Assembly: GCA_023664485.1 (NCBI GenBank)
Contig: JAMPFK010000001.1
Span: 1 to 64,000, forward strand
DNA length: 64,000 nucleotides
Origin: Bacteroides fragilis
GTDB taxonomy: Bacteria; Bacillota; Clostridia; Lachnospirales; Lachnospiraceae
Direction of reading: 5' to 3'
Shown here: positions 8,361 through 17,574 of the stretch, one piece after another
Position numbering within the stretch: the first letter of the stretch is position 1
Layout of the letters: every line of letters begins with the position of its first letter
Notes under the pieces: model-generated
Seen by the model: the letters and a program-made list of their open reading frames with translations, nothing else
What the model was told of the DNA's origin: nothing
The model's database searches: none
Translations under genes and position numbers: made by a program

Positions 8361-9890
8361 ATGGGTATTACCTCTTTCTGTTTTTTATGTTTTTTCGCCT
8401 GTATTCTGATAATTTATTATAGTATCCCCGGAAAATGCCAGTGGCCTTTTTTACTGCTTTGCAGTATCGCATATTATCTGCTTACGGACAATGGCATCCT
8501 GATTTTATATCCGCTCGTTTCCGTGGCTGTCTGTTACGGCAGTATCAGGATATTAGCGGGAACGGAGGATGTGAAAAAGAGAAAGCTGGCGCTGGCGGCA
8601 GCCGTGGTATTGAATATTGGGATTCTGTTCCTGTTAAAATATATTAATTTCGTTGTTTATACGGTGAATGGAATCGCCGGCCTGTCCGGTTATCAGGGGA
8701 CGCTTTTACAGGGAATGGATTTACTCGTTCCGCTGGGAATTTCTTTTTATACCTTCTCTCTGCTCGGTTATGTCATCGACGTTTATTATGGAATTGCCAG
8801 TCCGCAGCGGCATTTCGGCAGGCTGGCGCTGTATGGCATGTATTTTCCGGCGATGATCTCCGGGCCGATTCTGCGGTATCGGGAATGCGGGGAGCAGTTC
8901 TTTGAATATCATGCCTTTGATTATGCGAGGGTGACAGGCGGCATACAGAGGATGCTGTGGGGGCTTTTTAAAAAGCTGGTGATCGCCGAGAGACTGCGGG
9001 TGCTCGTGGACACCGTATACGACGGCTATGGCGATTATCCGGGCGCGTTTATCTGGGTCGCGACAGTCTGCTATGCTTTTCAGCTGTATACGGATTTTTC
9101 CGGCTGCATGGATATCGTGCTCGGTATGTCGGAAAGCCTTGGCATTATGCTGCCGGAGAACTTTCGTACGCCGTTCTTTGCCAGGAGCGTTGCGGAATAT
9201 TGGCGGCGGTGGCATATTACGCTGGGCGTCTGGATGAAGGATTATGTCTTTTATCCGCTCCTTCGTTCCCGATTCTTTACGAATCTGAACAAATCCTGGA
9301 AGAAGAAGTTCGGGAAAAAAAGAGGAAAGCAGTATGCGACTTTTGCGGCGATGTTCCTGCTGTGGTTCGCGGTCGGCGTCTGGCATGGCGGCGATTGGAA
9401 ATATGTCATCGGCTCCGGCCTGCTTCACTGGTTCTATATTGTGCTGGAGGAATTGCTGGAAGCGCCCTGTGCGCGGATTATGCAGAGGCTGCATATCAAC
9501 GCGTCCGGCAGGGCGGTCGCGGCTGTCCGGGCCGTGCGGACCTTTTTCCTGGTCTGCATCGGAGATTTGTTCTTCCGGGCGGAGTCCGCTGCTGCGGCTT
9601 TTGCGATGTTAAAGGGCGCGGTGGCGGTATGGAATCCGGAAGTCTTGTGGAACGGCGCTTTGCTCGGACTCGGTCTGGACGGTATAGAAATTTGTATCGC
9701 GGTATTTTCATTGCTGTTGCTGCTTACCGTTTCGATTTTGCAGCAAAAGGGATCCGTGCGGGAGCGGATCGCTCAAAAAAGGCTGCCTGTCCGCTGGCTG
9801 ATCTGGTATGCGCTTTTGTTCTATGTGATTCTTTTCGGCTGTTATGGACCGGAATACAGCGCGGCGGAGTTCATTTATCAGGGATTTTAG
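8361..9890 (+). CDS. MBOAT family O-acyltransferase
   Basis: The second AlgI/DltB-type polytopic acyltransferase in the island, 509 residues. Key blocks are EYWRRWHITLGVWMKDYVFY and the catalytic His in AVGVWHGGDW, and the YTDFSGCMDI segment is also typical. It has about eleven hydrophobic helices and a basic loop (KSWKKKFGKKRGKQ) that should face the cytoplasm. Unlike the other two MBOATs it has no SGNH gene immediately adjacent. Its nearest SGNH proteins start at 13125 and end at 5501, so the partner is uncertain. It has its own promoter at 8210-8238. Confidence 0.9.
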   Translation: MGITSFCFLCFFACILIIYYSIPGKCQWPFLLLCSIAYYLLTDNGILILYPLVSVAVCYGSIRILAGTEDVKKRKLALAAAVVLNIGILFLLKYINFVVYTVNGIAGLSGYQGTLLQGMDLLVPLGISFYTFSLLGYVIDVYYGIASPQRHFGRLALYGMYFPAMISGPILRYRECGEQFFEYHAFDYARVTGGIQRMLWGLFKKLVIAERLRVLVDTVYDGYGDYPGAFIWVATVCYAFQLYTDFSGCMDIVLGMSESLGIMLPENFRTPFFARSVAEYWRRWHITLGVWMKDYVFYPLLRSRFFTNLNKSWKKKFGKKRGKQYATFAAMFLLWFAVGVWHGGDWKYVIGSGLLHWFYIVLEELLEAPCARIMQRLHINASGRAVAAVRAVRTFFLVCIGDLFFRAESAAAAFAMLKGAVAVWNPEVLWNGALLGLGLDGIEICIAVFSLLLLLTVSILQQKGSVRERIAQKRLPVRWLIWYALLFYVILFGCYGPEYSAAEFIYQGF

Positions 9891-9920
9891 AGGCGGTGGA
9901 AAATTGTCATAATTCGGGGG

Positions 9921-9949
9921 TGGAGTATGCCCGTTTTTTATGATATAAT
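9921..9949 (+). promoter_or_regulatory. Candidate promoter for the downstream GT2 gene
   Basis: TGGAGT (9921-9926) and consensus TATAAT (9944-9949) have a 17-bp spacer. The -10 is perfect and the -35 weak. The transcript would begin just before the palindromic element at 9950-10022. Confidence 0.5.
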
Positions 9950-10022
9950 GAGCGTTAGCGAGGAAAGCATGCTTGCATGTTTAACGAGCGGCGAATGGCG
10001 GTCATGAATCGCAGATTCATGA
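9950..10022. repeat. Palindromic intergenic element
   Basis: The stretch contains the self-complementary AAGCATGCTT (9965-9974) and a perfect 9-bp inverted repeat, 10002-10010 with 10014-10022, around GCA. It lies between a promoter and the gene start. It looks like a dispersed intergenic repeat or a structured 5' leader. Confidence 0.5.
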
Positions 10023-10065
10023 TATGATAAAGTCATCGAAGGATGAAAGGGGTAGATTGAACGGA

Positions 10066-10995
10066 ATGGATAAGATAGCAGTTCTGATTCCTTGTTATAA
10101 CGAAGAGAAAACAATCGCCAGGGTCGTCAGGGATGCCAGAGAAGCATTGCCGGAGGCGGTGATTTATGTATATGATAACAATTCAAAGGATCGTACCGTA
10201 GAGCTGGCCAGAGAGGCCGGCGCGCAGATCCGGTATGAGCATATGCAGGGAAAAGGGAATGTTATCCGCCGTATGTTCCGCGAAATAGAGGCGGAATGTT
10301 ATATCATGGTAGACGGCGACGATACTTATCCGATGGAATATGCAAGGGAGATGGCGGATAAGGTCCTGGAGCACAATGCGGATATGGTGGTGGGCGACAG
10401 GCTTTCATCCACCTACTTTACGGAGAACAAACGCCCTTTTCATAATTTTGGAAACAGCATCGTCCGCAGCAGCATCAACAAGCTTTTCAACTGCAATATT
10501 AAAGATATTATGACCGGATACCGGGCATTCAGCTATGGTTTTGTCAAGACGTTTCCGGTGCTTTCCACGGGTTTTGAAATAGAGACGGAAATGACGATAC
10601 ATGCGGTCTATAATAACCTGCAGATTGAGAACGTCGTTGTGGATTACAGGGACCGGCCGGAAGGAAGCGAGTCCAAGCTGAATACGTTTTCTGATGGTTT
10701 CAGAGTCATCCGCACGATCATAAAGCTTTACCGGGACTACAAACCGTTCGGCTTTTTCGGCGCCTGCGCGGCGGTTCTGGCCCTGATCGCGATGCTCCTG
10801 TTTATTCCGATTTTAATTTCTTATCTGGAAACAGGACTTGTCTTACGTTTCCCGACTCTGTTCTGCTGCGGTTTCATCGGTCTTGCCGCCGTACAGTCCT
10901 TCTTTGCGGGCCTGATCCTTTCCAATATGGCATTGAAGAACAGGCGGGATTTCGAATACCGCTACGCCCTTGTCATGCGCAACATCAACCGCTGA
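10066..10995 (+). CDS. GT2 dolichol-phosphate mannosyltransferase-like enzyme
   Basis: A GtrB/DPM1-like glycosyltransferase of 310 residues that should load a sugar onto a polyprenyl phosphate. The N-terminus shows AVLIPCYNEEKTIARVV, a YDNNSKDRT block and the metal motif VDGDDTYP. Two helices lie near the C-terminus (FGACAAVLALIAMLLFIPIL and a second ending in FFAGLI). I prefer the ATG at 10066. It has a purine-rich site (AAAGGGG) upstream and places the conserved start of the domain at residue 3, whereas the in-frame ATG at 10024 sits in the palindromic element without a binding site. It ends at a strong terminator. Confidence 0.8.
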   Translation: MDKIAVLIPCYNEEKTIARVVRDAREALPEAVIYVYDNNSKDRTVELAREAGAQIRYEHMQGKGNVIRRMFREIEAECYIMVDGDDTYPMEYAREMADKVLEHNADMVVGDRLSSTYFTENKRPFHNFGNSIVRSSINKLFNCNIKDIMTGYRAFSYGFVKTFPVLSTGFEIETEMTIHAVYNNLQIENVVVDYRDRPEGSESKLNTFSDGFRVIRTIIKLYRDYKPFGFFGACAAVLALIAMLLFIPILISYLETGLVLRFPTLFCCGFIGLAAVQSFFAGLILSNMALKNRRDFEYRYALVMRNINR

Positions 10996-11002
10996 ACATA
11001 AA

Positions 11003-11033
11003 GGTTCCGGGAGACTGCAGCCGGAGCCTTTTT
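11003..11033 (+). terminator. Rho-independent terminator
   Basis: An 8-bp stem (11003-11010 with 11021-11028, one G-T wobble) and 10-nt loop are followed by five T, 8 bases after the GT2 stop codon. Confidence 0.8.
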
Positions 11034-11052
11034 CTCTGCCTTTTTCCATATT

Positions 11053-12870
11053 CTATTTCAGCTGATACACTTCGTATGTCCGGTTTCCCGCAGGAAAGCT
11101 GTCCATCAATTCGCATTCGACTTCATAGGTATGCCGGAAATACATAGTCACAGGATGTTCTTTGTCATAAAGCCCTTCCTCAAAAATGAAATAAACATTG
11201 TCTGCGGCCACAAGATCAGCGCCGAAATCTTCGATTCCGTGACGCGCCAGCTTGGTGCGGCTGTTCGGATTGCAGACGACGCCCCAGTTGGTATAGAAGA
11301 AATTCTGATAAGTGTCCAGCGTTTTGCTGAATGGCGATTCACAGTAGTTGTCCAGCGTGTTCGTGCCGCTTCCCCAGATGTAGAAGGAGTCCGGATGGCT
11401 GTAGCAATAGGCTTTCAGGCCCTCCCATACTTCCTGATTGGCATGATAGGAAGCGTCGATATCCGTTTTGGTACAGGAAACGGAGACGGCGGACAGAAGC
11501 GCGATGCAGGAGAGGCAGAATACGCAGGTCCCTGCCCGGTTGATCCGGATCAGGTTAAAGGCGAGCAGAATGCCGGACAGTACCATAAAATCGGCGATAA
11601 AGAGCGGCTGTATGATCCGCTTGGGAAAACGCCCCTCGTATAACAGATAGCTCCATGTGACCGCCCGGCCCGCAAAATAGAATAAATACACGGCAAGCGC
11701 GATGGTATTGCGCCGGTACAGGATAAGCAGGAAAGTCATAAAAAGCAGAAAGGCAACGCACAGGTTCAAAGGCTGCATGCCGCTTTGATACAGGAATACG
11801 CTCAGGGAGCCGGTTAAAATGTTCTTTAAACGCGACCCGACAGAAGTACGTTCCAGATAACAATCCTTTGCGATCCGGTGCATCTGTTCCCAGTCGTTCA
11901 GATCCATCTGATAACCGATGTAGGGCGCGCCGTTCCTGACATAGTTGTAAGAATCTTCATCGAGGCCGAGCGCGGCCAGCTCTTCGGCGCATTCCTCATA
12001 TTCCGGCCATGTGTAAAAGTCGCCGACCCTTTCCCTGTAATGGTTGATCCTGATAAAATCTGCCCATTCCTTTTCAGAATAGGCGGCCATATGCAGGCCG
12101 TACAGGACGCCCATGCCGACGGCGAGGATCAATACGAAGGAAAAGAGCTTTCGGATATAATCGCCGTAAAAGCGCTGATTGGACAGAAGCCATTTGGCGA
12201 GCCAAAGCATACCGGCGATGGGAAGCATCATATACAGGACATTCTGACGCATGCCGAAAGCAAGCCAGGCGAGCAGAAGGGTCGGGATATTTCCTTTTAA
12301 AAAAGCGGCGGTACTGTCATCCGATTTGGTCGTAATAAAATAGAATAACGCCGTGGCGGCGGCGAATCCGGCGGTCGTCGTATACTGCGCTTCGCTGATA
12401 ACATTCAGGTCTACGATAAAGAAAAGAATGCTCAAAACGGAGACTGCGGGAAACAGGATATTTTCCGACGCAGAATGCTTTTTCTTCCATAGCTGAAGGA
12501 CTCTGCGGTAAATGAGCCAGATACAGCAGACGTGGACGCCATGCTGGAAAAGGCCGAACCAGGGAACGCTGCTGTTCAGTTGATACAGTTCGCAGAGCAG
12601 CCATGAAAGGGGATAGAGGAAAAACAGGACATGGGCGTCCGGATAGCCGAGATAAGCCCCCGAAAGCGTGCTGTACATGCCCCAGTCGTCGTTGATGCCG
12701 TCCACCGGTCTGATAAAAAACAGAAGAAAGAGGTAAAATGCGCATGTAAAAAGAAGGAAAAGCAGTTTGTCCATATGGCGGCCGGACAGCGTGGACTGTT
12801 TTCCCGGTGAAAAACTTTTCGTCGAAAAGGATAAATGTTTTAGTTTGGAATTTTTTTGGGCGGAGAACAT
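11053..12870 (-). CDS. Polytopic membrane protein, GT-C-like, function unknown
   Basis: About 605 residues with 10-12 hydrophobic segments in the first two thirds and a soluble outside domain of about 150 residues at the C-terminus. The first loop holds a DDWG motif (NDDWGMYS), placed as the catalytic Asp of GT-C glycosyltransferases often is. That suggests an outer-face enzyme using polyprenyl-phosphate sugars, but I do not recognise a named family. The ATG at 12870 has AAAGGA 9 bases upstream. An in-frame ATG at 12933 lacks a binding site. It is read toward the GT2 gene, a plausible donor-supplying partner. Confidence 0.65.
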   Translation of the reverse strand: MFSAQKNSKLKHLSFSTKSFSPGKQSTLSGRHMDKLLFLLFTCAFYLFLLFFIRPVDGINDDWGMYSTLSGAYLGYPDAHVLFFLYPLSWLLCELYQLNSSVPWFGLFQHGVHVCCIWLIYRRVLQLWKKKHSASENILFPAVSVLSILFFIVDLNVISEAQYTTTAGFAAATALFYFITTKSDDSTAAFLKGNIPTLLLAWLAFGMRQNVLYMMLPIAGMLWLAKWLLSNQRFYGDYIRKLFSFVLILAVGMGVLYGLHMAAYSEKEWADFIRINHYRERVGDFYTWPEYEECAEELAALGLDEDSYNYVRNGAPYIGYQMDLNDWEQMHRIAKDCYLERTSVGSRLKNILTGSLSVFLYQSGMQPLNLCVAFLLFMTFLLILYRRNTIALAVYLFYFAGRAVTWSYLLYEGRFPKRIIQPLFIADFMVLSGILLAFNLIRINRAGTCVFCLSCIALLSAVSVSCTKTDIDASYHANQEVWEGLKAYCYSHPDSFYIWGSGTNTLDNYCESPFSKTLDTYQNFFYTNWGVVCNPNSRTKLARHGIEDFGADLVAADNVYFIFEEGLYDKEHPVTMYFRHTYEVECELMDSFPAGNRTYEVYQLK

Positions 12871-12948
12871 TCGGGCCGATCCTTTCTTTTTTAGTCTGCA
12901 GGAAATTTTATCGATAGGAAACTGCGACAGCATATTCGTAATTCATTT

Positions 12949-12978
12949 ATTATATACTATAAAAAGGCGGCGTTACAA
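12949..12978 (-). promoter_or_regulatory. Promoter of the GT-C-like membrane protein gene
   Basis: On the minus strand TTGTAA (12973-12978) and consensus TATAAT (12949-12954) are 18 bp apart. The leader to the chosen start at 12870 is about 70 nt. Confidence 0.55.
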
Positions 12979-13065
12979 GAGCGAAAAGGCGCAGCGGCAA
13001 AATATTAAGAAAAACGAAAGGTTTCTTTAATAATTGAAATAGAAAGCCCTTTTGTTGGGAAAATG

Positions 13066-13074
13066 TGTTATAGT
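13066..13074 (+). promoter_or_regulatory. Extended -10 promoter of SGNH gene
   Basis: TGTTATAGT forms an extended -10 (TG, one base, TATAGT at 13069-13074) about 50 nt before the SGNH start. No convincing -35 lies at the right distance. Confidence 0.4.
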
Positions 13075-13124
13075 AGGCATAACAGAGAAAAGGATTTTCC
13101 GTATTGAAAAGGAGTGTGATATAG

Positions 13125-14291
13125 ATGGATTACAGAGAAAATAAAACAAACGGAACCGAAGGGAGGGGAGGGAGCAGCCGGAGAAGAAACCGTTATTATG
13201 GAAAAGTCATACTGCTCTGCATTATGATCGGTTTCTGTATCCTCGCCCTGATAGAAATCGTATACGGGCAGGAGAAGCTGCGCCTTGAACGGGAACGCGT
13301 CGCGTTGGAGGAACAGAATGCCAGAACGCTGGAAGCGCTGGAAAAAGAACAGGAGGATGGCCATAGCGCCAATACGGCGCAGGCGGAACCGGCGGCATCG
13401 GAGGATGAGGCGGAAATGACGAATCTCAAAGCGGGCGGCGCCGGAGAAGCGGGCGCAGCGGCGGCCCCGGAAGCCGAGGCGGCAGACGGAGGAGAAGCCG
13501 CAGCGGAACAGGAAGAAGAGGACGAAGAGGACGACGAATATGATATGCAGATCGTTTTCATGGGCGACAGCATTCTGGATAATGACCGCTATGATGAAGG
13601 GATAGCCGATCTTGTTTCGCAGAACTGTAATGCGAGGGTCTATAATCTGTCAATGGGCGGAACGACAGCGGCGCTTTCAAAAGAGGAGAGCAGTCTGTAC
13701 AGCAGATGGGATTCGCGTTCTCTGCTCGGCGTCGTCAACGCGATCATGGGAAGGATCGATACATCCATCTTTGATGGTTATATAGCCGGGGATTTGTTGA
13801 AAAAGTGCGATTTTTCCAAGACGGATTACTTTGTGATCGAATACGGCATCAACGATTTTCTTTCCCAGATCCCGCCGACAAAATATCTTGCGGACGGCGT
13901 CATACGGGAAGAGGATGATGCGCATACCTATGGAGGCGCTCTGAACGAGGCTGTGGTAGATCTGCTCGATCATTTTCCGGACGCGAAGGTCGTATTGATC
14001 ATGCCGCATTACTGCCAGTTTTTCAGCGGCGATGTATTCATTGGGGACGGCTATTCCCTGAATTTCGGCTATGGCACGCTGATCGAGTATGCGCGGGCAT
14101 GCGCCTATGTATATGACCAGCACAGGCATGAGAATGTCATTTTATACAACGCTTTTGAGGAGAGCGGCATCGACGCCTATACGGCGGACGATTATCTGGA
14201 AGACGGCGTGCATCTCAGCGCGCAGGGAAGGCGCAGATACGCGGATGATCTGACGATCAGGATTATGAAAGATTTTTACCCGGATGAGTGA
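13125..14291 (+). CDS. Membrane-anchored SGNH/GDSL hydrolase
   Basis: 388 residues. A short basic cytoplasmic tail is followed by one membrane helix (about 27-46), a charged coiled-coil segment, an Ala/Glu-rich low-complexity linker (about 80-138) and an outside SGNH domain. All catalytic blocks are present: GDS with Ser149, YGINDF (block III Asn/Asp) and the D360-G-V-H363 pair in EDGVHLS. It should act as an esterase or acyl carrier/transferase on the cell surface. It precedes an acyl carrier protein gene by 113 bases, and that gene has its own promoter candidates. The start has GGAG 10 bases upstream. The substrate is unknown. Confidence 0.8.
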   Translation: MDYRENKTNGTEGRGGSSRRRNRYYGKVILLCIMIGFCILALIEIVYGQEKLRLERERVALEEQNARTLEALEKEQEDGHSANTAQAEPAASEDEAEMTNLKAGGAGEAGAAAAPEAEAADGGEAAAEQEEEDEEDDEYDMQIVFMGDSILDNDRYDEGIADLVSQNCNARVYNLSMGGTTAALSKEESSLYSRWDSRSLLGVVNAIMGRIDTSIFDGYIAGDLLKKCDFSKTDYFVIEYGINDFLSQIPPTKYLADGVIREEDDAHTYGGALNEAVVDLLDHFPDAKVVLIMPHYCQFFSGDVFIGDGYSLNFGYGTLIEYARACAYVYDQHRHENVILYNAFEESGIDAYTADDYLEDGVHLSAQGRRRYADDLTIRIMKDFYPDE

Positions 14292-14331
14292 AATTTTCTG
14301 CAGCTTATTGTATAATCTGCCGCATAACCTA

Positions 14332-14360
14332 TTGCGCAGGGGGGAAAAATTGGTTATAGT
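14332..14360 (+). promoter_or_regulatory. Promoter of the acyl carrier protein gene
   Basis: TTGCGC (14332-14337) and TATAGT (14355-14360) are 17 bp apart, with the start codon 45 bases on. A second TATAAT at 14311-14316 with a poor -35 may act as an alternative. Confidence 0.55.
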
Positions 14361-14404
14361 GAAAGAAATAAGCTGATTTTGGCAGGGAAGGACTGGGTTT
14401 TATC

Positions 14405-14647
14405 ATGAGCAGAGAAGAAGTTTTTGAAAAATTAAATGAGGTTTTCCGCGATGTTTTTGACGATGAAGAAATTACGGTGACGGACGCGACGACCGCGGAT
14501 GATATTCCGGAATGGGATTCTTTGGAACATATCAATCTGATTGCCGCCGTGGAGCAGGAGTTCGGCATGAAATTCAATATGGGGCAGATCGTATCCATGA
14601 AAAATGTCGGAGAAATGGCGGATATCATTTTAAGCCGGATATCGTAG
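14405..14647 (+). CDS. Acyl carrier protein
   Basis: An 80-residue phosphopantetheine-binding carrier with the attachment serine at Ser39 in EWDSLEHIN, followed by the usual helix III region and FNMGQIVSMKNVGEMADII. Its length and sequence fit a discrete ACP or DltC-like carrier. The location in a surface-acylation island, not with fatty-acid synthesis genes, suggests that it supplies acyl groups for the MBOAT enzymes or a related surface modification. No adenylating or loading enzyme (DltA-like) and no phosphopantetheinyl transferase is visible nearby, so loading must come from elsewhere. Confidence 0.85.
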   Translation: MSREEVFEKLNEVFRDVFDDEEITVTDATTADDIPEWDSLEHINLIAAVEQEFGMKFNMGQIVSMKNVGEMADIILSRIS

Positions 14648-14691
14648 ATAAAACCGGATCGTACGGAACGAAATCATTCTGTAAAAGCAGG

Positions 14692-14722
14692 ACGCAGGCC
14701 GGAAGGCCTGCGTTTCCTTTGT
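14692..14722 (+). terminator. Rho-independent terminator after the ACP gene
   Basis: A perfect 9-bp GC-rich stem (14692-14700 with 14705-14713) with a GGAA tetraloop is followed by a T-rich tail. It lies between converging genes. Confidence 0.75.
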
Positions 14723-14739
14723 TTCTGCATACAGGCTGT

Positions 14740-15147
14740 TCAGACGGAGGGGCCGTTTAACAATTCTATCATGCCCATAACGGGATTCATCAGAAAAACG
14801 ACTTTTCTGCCGCCAAGGGCCGGAGCGGGGGCGGGGGCATCCATCGCGGTAAAGCCTCCGTTTATCAGCGCCTGACAGTCCTCCTCGAAATGTTCCGTTT
14901 CATAGCAGATATGATAGGGGCTGTTCTTTATTCTTTTCATCAGGCCGGAAATGACGGAATCTTCCGAGACGGGAGAAACCAGTTCGATGCAATAGCCGTC
15001 TTTTTTTAAAAAGCAGATATTGATCCTGCGGATCTCATCGTATACGGTGTCCTGCACGATTTCATAGCCAAGAGCCTGAAAAGTGCAGATGGCGCGCTCT
15101 ATTTTTTTGACCAGATATCCAATGTGATGTACTTTTAATGTCGGCAT
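14740..15147 (-). CDS. VOC family protein (glyoxalase/methylmalonyl-CoA epimerase-like)
   Basis: 135 residues forming a single two-module VOC fold. Candidate metal ligands sit where the family has them: His in KVHHIGYLV at the start of the first strand, Glu in CIELVSP, His in SPYHICYET and Glu in GMIELLNG. The pattern is closest to the Glyoxalase_4/methylmalonyl-CoA epimerase group. It converges on the ACP gene. In polysaccharide loci such stand-alone VOC proteins have no clear role, so the substrate is unknown. The short spacing and shared island suggest, but do not prove, a link to the acylation genes. Confidence 0.75.
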   Translation of the reverse strand: MPTLKVHHIGYLVKKIERAICTFQALGYEIVQDTVYDEIRRINICFLKKDGYCIELVSPVSEDSVISGLMKRIKNSPYHICYETEHFEEDCQALINGGFTAMDAPAPAPALGGRKVVFLMNPVMGMIELLNGPSV

Positions 15148-15216
15148 ATGCGTTTCCCTTATTGATAAATGTTATAAAATTGTGTATATTATAGTATAGT
15201 GCACAGGAATTCTGAT

Positions 15217-15244
15217 TTGACACGATACGCTGATATTATATAAA
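15217..15244 (+). promoter_or_regulatory. Strong promoter for the gtrA-like operon
   Basis: Consensus TTGACA (15217-15222) and TATAAA (15239-15244) with a 16-bp spacer, 36 bases before the chosen GtrA start. It probably drives the genes up to 19649. Confidence 0.7.
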
Positions 15245-15279
15245 AAGTTGTCCGGATTTGCAAGCGGATGGAGGAACGT

Positions 15280-15747
15280 ATGAAAAAACTGAAGGAATTA
15301 TACGGGAAGAACAGGGATTTTATCATGGAAGTGATTCATTTCGGTATGGTAGGCGTTATGAATACGGTGCTGGGCTGGGTCATTATGGCGGTTCTGTATA
15401 ATCTGATTCATATGAACTACTGGCTTTCCAGCGGTATTTCTTATTTTATCGGCAGCGTTTTTTCCTATCACGCAAACAGCAAGGTGACCTTTAAAGTGGA
15501 AAAGAAAGACAAGTGGCTGCCGTGGCGGTTCGCGATCAATATTATCGTCTGCTATCTGATCGCCTTTGGCGTTGCGCAGCCCGCGGCCCGCGCCGTATTG
15601 GCATCGCAGCCTGTCGTTATTGTGGATAATGTGGCGATGATACTCGGCATGGGGCTCTTTATCTTCATGAATTTTTTCGGACAGAAGCTTTTTGTGTTCC
15701 GCAAGACGAAAAAAACAGGACAGCGCGGCAAAGACACGGTTTTGTGA
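15280..15747 (+). CDS. GtrA family membrane protein
   Basis: 155 residues with four predicted membrane helices in the GtrA pattern. The N-terminal FGMVGVMNTVLGWVIM segment and the basic SYHANSKVTF loop match the family. GtrA proteins are thought to flip polyprenyl-phosphate-linked sugars across the membrane. The enzymes at 3595 and 10066 would make the substrate, and large polytopic proteins nearby could use it. I chose the ATG at 15280, with GGAGG 5 bases upstream. An in-frame ATG at 15268 overlaps that binding site. The next gene starts 24 bases later in the same operon. Confidence 0.85.
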   Translation: MKKLKELYGKNRDFIMEVIHFGMVGVMNTVLGWVIMAVLYNLIHMNYWLSSGISYFIGSVFSYHANSKVTFKVEKKDKWLPWRFAINIIVCYLIAFGVAQPAARAVLASQPVVIVDNVAMILGMGLFIFMNFFGQKLFVFRKTKKTGQRGKDTVL

Positions 15748-15771
15748 GAAAGAGAAAGGCAGAACGGATAA

Positions 15772-17538
15772 ATGGCGGTTCGCTTGAAAAAACTCGAAAA
15801 ACAGGCATGGTTTCTGTGGCTGACAAAATACTGGTTCCTTTTTCCGATAGCGGGTTTCCTGCTTCTGGAGGGCGGCGTTTTTCTATACTTTGGCGAGAGA
15901 AGCTACATCGCAGTACACGATAATCTGGATTTGTTCCTGGCGCAGTTCCAGATGTTAAAAAATACGGGTTCTTTTTGGAAACATAATGTGAGCGTACCGT
16001 TCCTGGGCGGAATCAGCAGAGATAATCTGCCTTCGGAACTGTCGTTATACAGTATGCTTTACATGCTCTTTCCGACTTTTACGGCATATGTGCTGGGACT
16101 GCTGTTAAAAGCCGTGATCGCGATCGCCTCCTTCCGGCTTCTGGCGAAGGAATTATACCCGGATAAATACATGGTCTACCGGCCTGTCGTTTATATGACG
16201 GGATTCGTTTATGGCATTCTGAGCGTTTTCCCGGCTTTTGGCTTTGCGTTCGCTTCCATGCCGCTTGCGGCTTATCTGCTGATTCGGATCTATCGGAAGC
16301 CGTCGAAAGGGCTGTATCTGTGCCTGTTCCTTTATCCGCTCGTATCGTATTTTTCCTACATGGGGCTTTTCCTGCTGGGATATGTGGCAATCGCGGCGAT
16401 ATGGCTCTCGATCCGGGACAAAAGGCCCGCGTGGTCCCTGCTCGCCGGACTGGCCGTATTGGCGCTTGGCTATGTCGTATGCGAGTATCGTTTGTTCGGA
16501 CAGATGCTTCTTAGCGATGAAGCGACGATTCGTTCTACCATGGTCAATGCCGATCTGCCGGCGCGGGAAGTGGCGCGGGAAATCTTTACGGTATGGAAAG
16601 AGGGCATTTTCCATGCCGACGGCGTACACGCGAAAATTGTCCTGCCGCTCTGCGTCTTGTATTTTATCGGGAACAACGGTTATTATCTGTGGAAAAGGCG
16701 GATACGCGATATCTTTCACGACCGTTTTAATTTCGTCATGTTATTTCTGGTCTTTAACAGTATCGTCTACGGCCTGTATGACTGCGGCCCGGTCAGAAGG
16801 CTGGTGGAAACGCTTGTACCGCCGCTTGAGGGCTGGCAGTTCAACAGAACGGTCTTTTTCAACCCGTTTTTGTGGTATTGCGCGCTGTTCCTGATTCTGA
16901 TCAGAATCTATGACATGGGTGTCATACAGATGTGGGCCGCCAATTTCATCGTCTGCTCAGCGGCTCTGGCGGTCATTCTTGCGCCGGGACGTTACAACGA
17001 TCTGTATTACACATGCTATTACCGTGCCTATGAGTATTTTCATGGAACCGAGGTGGATGAACTCGACTATGAGCAGTTCTATGCGGTAGATTTATTTGAG
17101 AGGATCAAAGAGGATATCGGCTATGCGGGGGAGTGGTCTCTGGCATACGGCCTGCATCCCGCTGTCCTGGAATACAATGGTATCGCCACGCTGGACGGTT
17201 ATCTGGGCTTTTATGCGCAGCGGTATAAAGAAGATTTTCGAAAGATCATCGCGCCGGCCCTGGAGCGGGTGGAGGCGACCAGAATCTATTATGATGAATG
17301 GGGCGCCCGCGCCTACCTGTATTCGGGGACGGATTTGAGCATCGTGCGCGCGACCAGGAGCGTTCAGGCGACGGATCCGGATATCTATATCGATGCCGGG
17401 AGCGTAAAGGCGCTCGGCGGAACTTATCTTTTTTCCAGAATCGAGCTCGCCAATGCGGAGGAAGCGGGACTGGAACAAAAGGGAAGCTATACTTCAGCGG
17501 ATGGAAGTTATACGATTTATTTATATCAGGTAAGATGA
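15772..17538 (+). CDS. DUF6044-like polytopic membrane protein
   Basis: 588 residues with about 12 hydrophobic helices up to residue 410 and an outside C-terminal domain of about 170 residues. The stretch YIAVHDNLDLFLAQFQ after the first helix and GGISRDNLPSE resemble the YkoS/DUF6044 group, a relative of the YfhO/GT-C glycosyltransferases. The HDNLD Asp could be catalytic. It follows GtrA directly, which supports a role as the outer-face transferase of a three-part system (GT2, GtrA, GT-C). The family name is from memory of the pattern and should be treated as tentative. Confidence 0.7.
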   Translation: MAVRLKKLEKQAWFLWLTKYWFLFPIAGFLLLEGGVFLYFGERSYIAVHDNLDLFLAQFQMLKNTGSFWKHNVSVPFLGGISRDNLPSELSLYSMLYMLFPTFTAYVLGLLLKAVIAIASFRLLAKELYPDKYMVYRPVVYMTGFVYGILSVFPAFGFAFASMPLAAYLLIRIYRKPSKGLYLCLFLYPLVSYFSYMGLFLLGYVAIAAIWLSIRDKRPAWSLLAGLAVLALGYVVCEYRLFGQMLLSDEATIRSTMVNADLPAREVAREIFTVWKEGIFHADGVHAKIVLPLCVLYFIGNNGYYLWKRRIRDIFHDRFNFVMLFLVFNSIVYGLYDCGPVRRLVETLVPPLEGWQFNRTVFFNPFLWYCALFLILIRIYDMGVIQMWAANFIVCSAALAVILAPGRYNDLYYTCYYRAYEYFHGTEVDELDYEQFYAVDLFERIKEDIGYAGEWSLAYGLHPAVLEYNGIATLDGYLGFYAQRYKEDFRKIIAPALERVEATRIYYDEWGARAYLYSGTDLSIVRATRSVQATDPDIYIDAGSVKALGGTYLFSRIELANAEEAGLEQKGSYTSADGSYTIYLYQVR

Positions 17539-17574
17539 GCGCGGCGTTGTCTGCGCCCGGAAAGAGGGAAAAAT

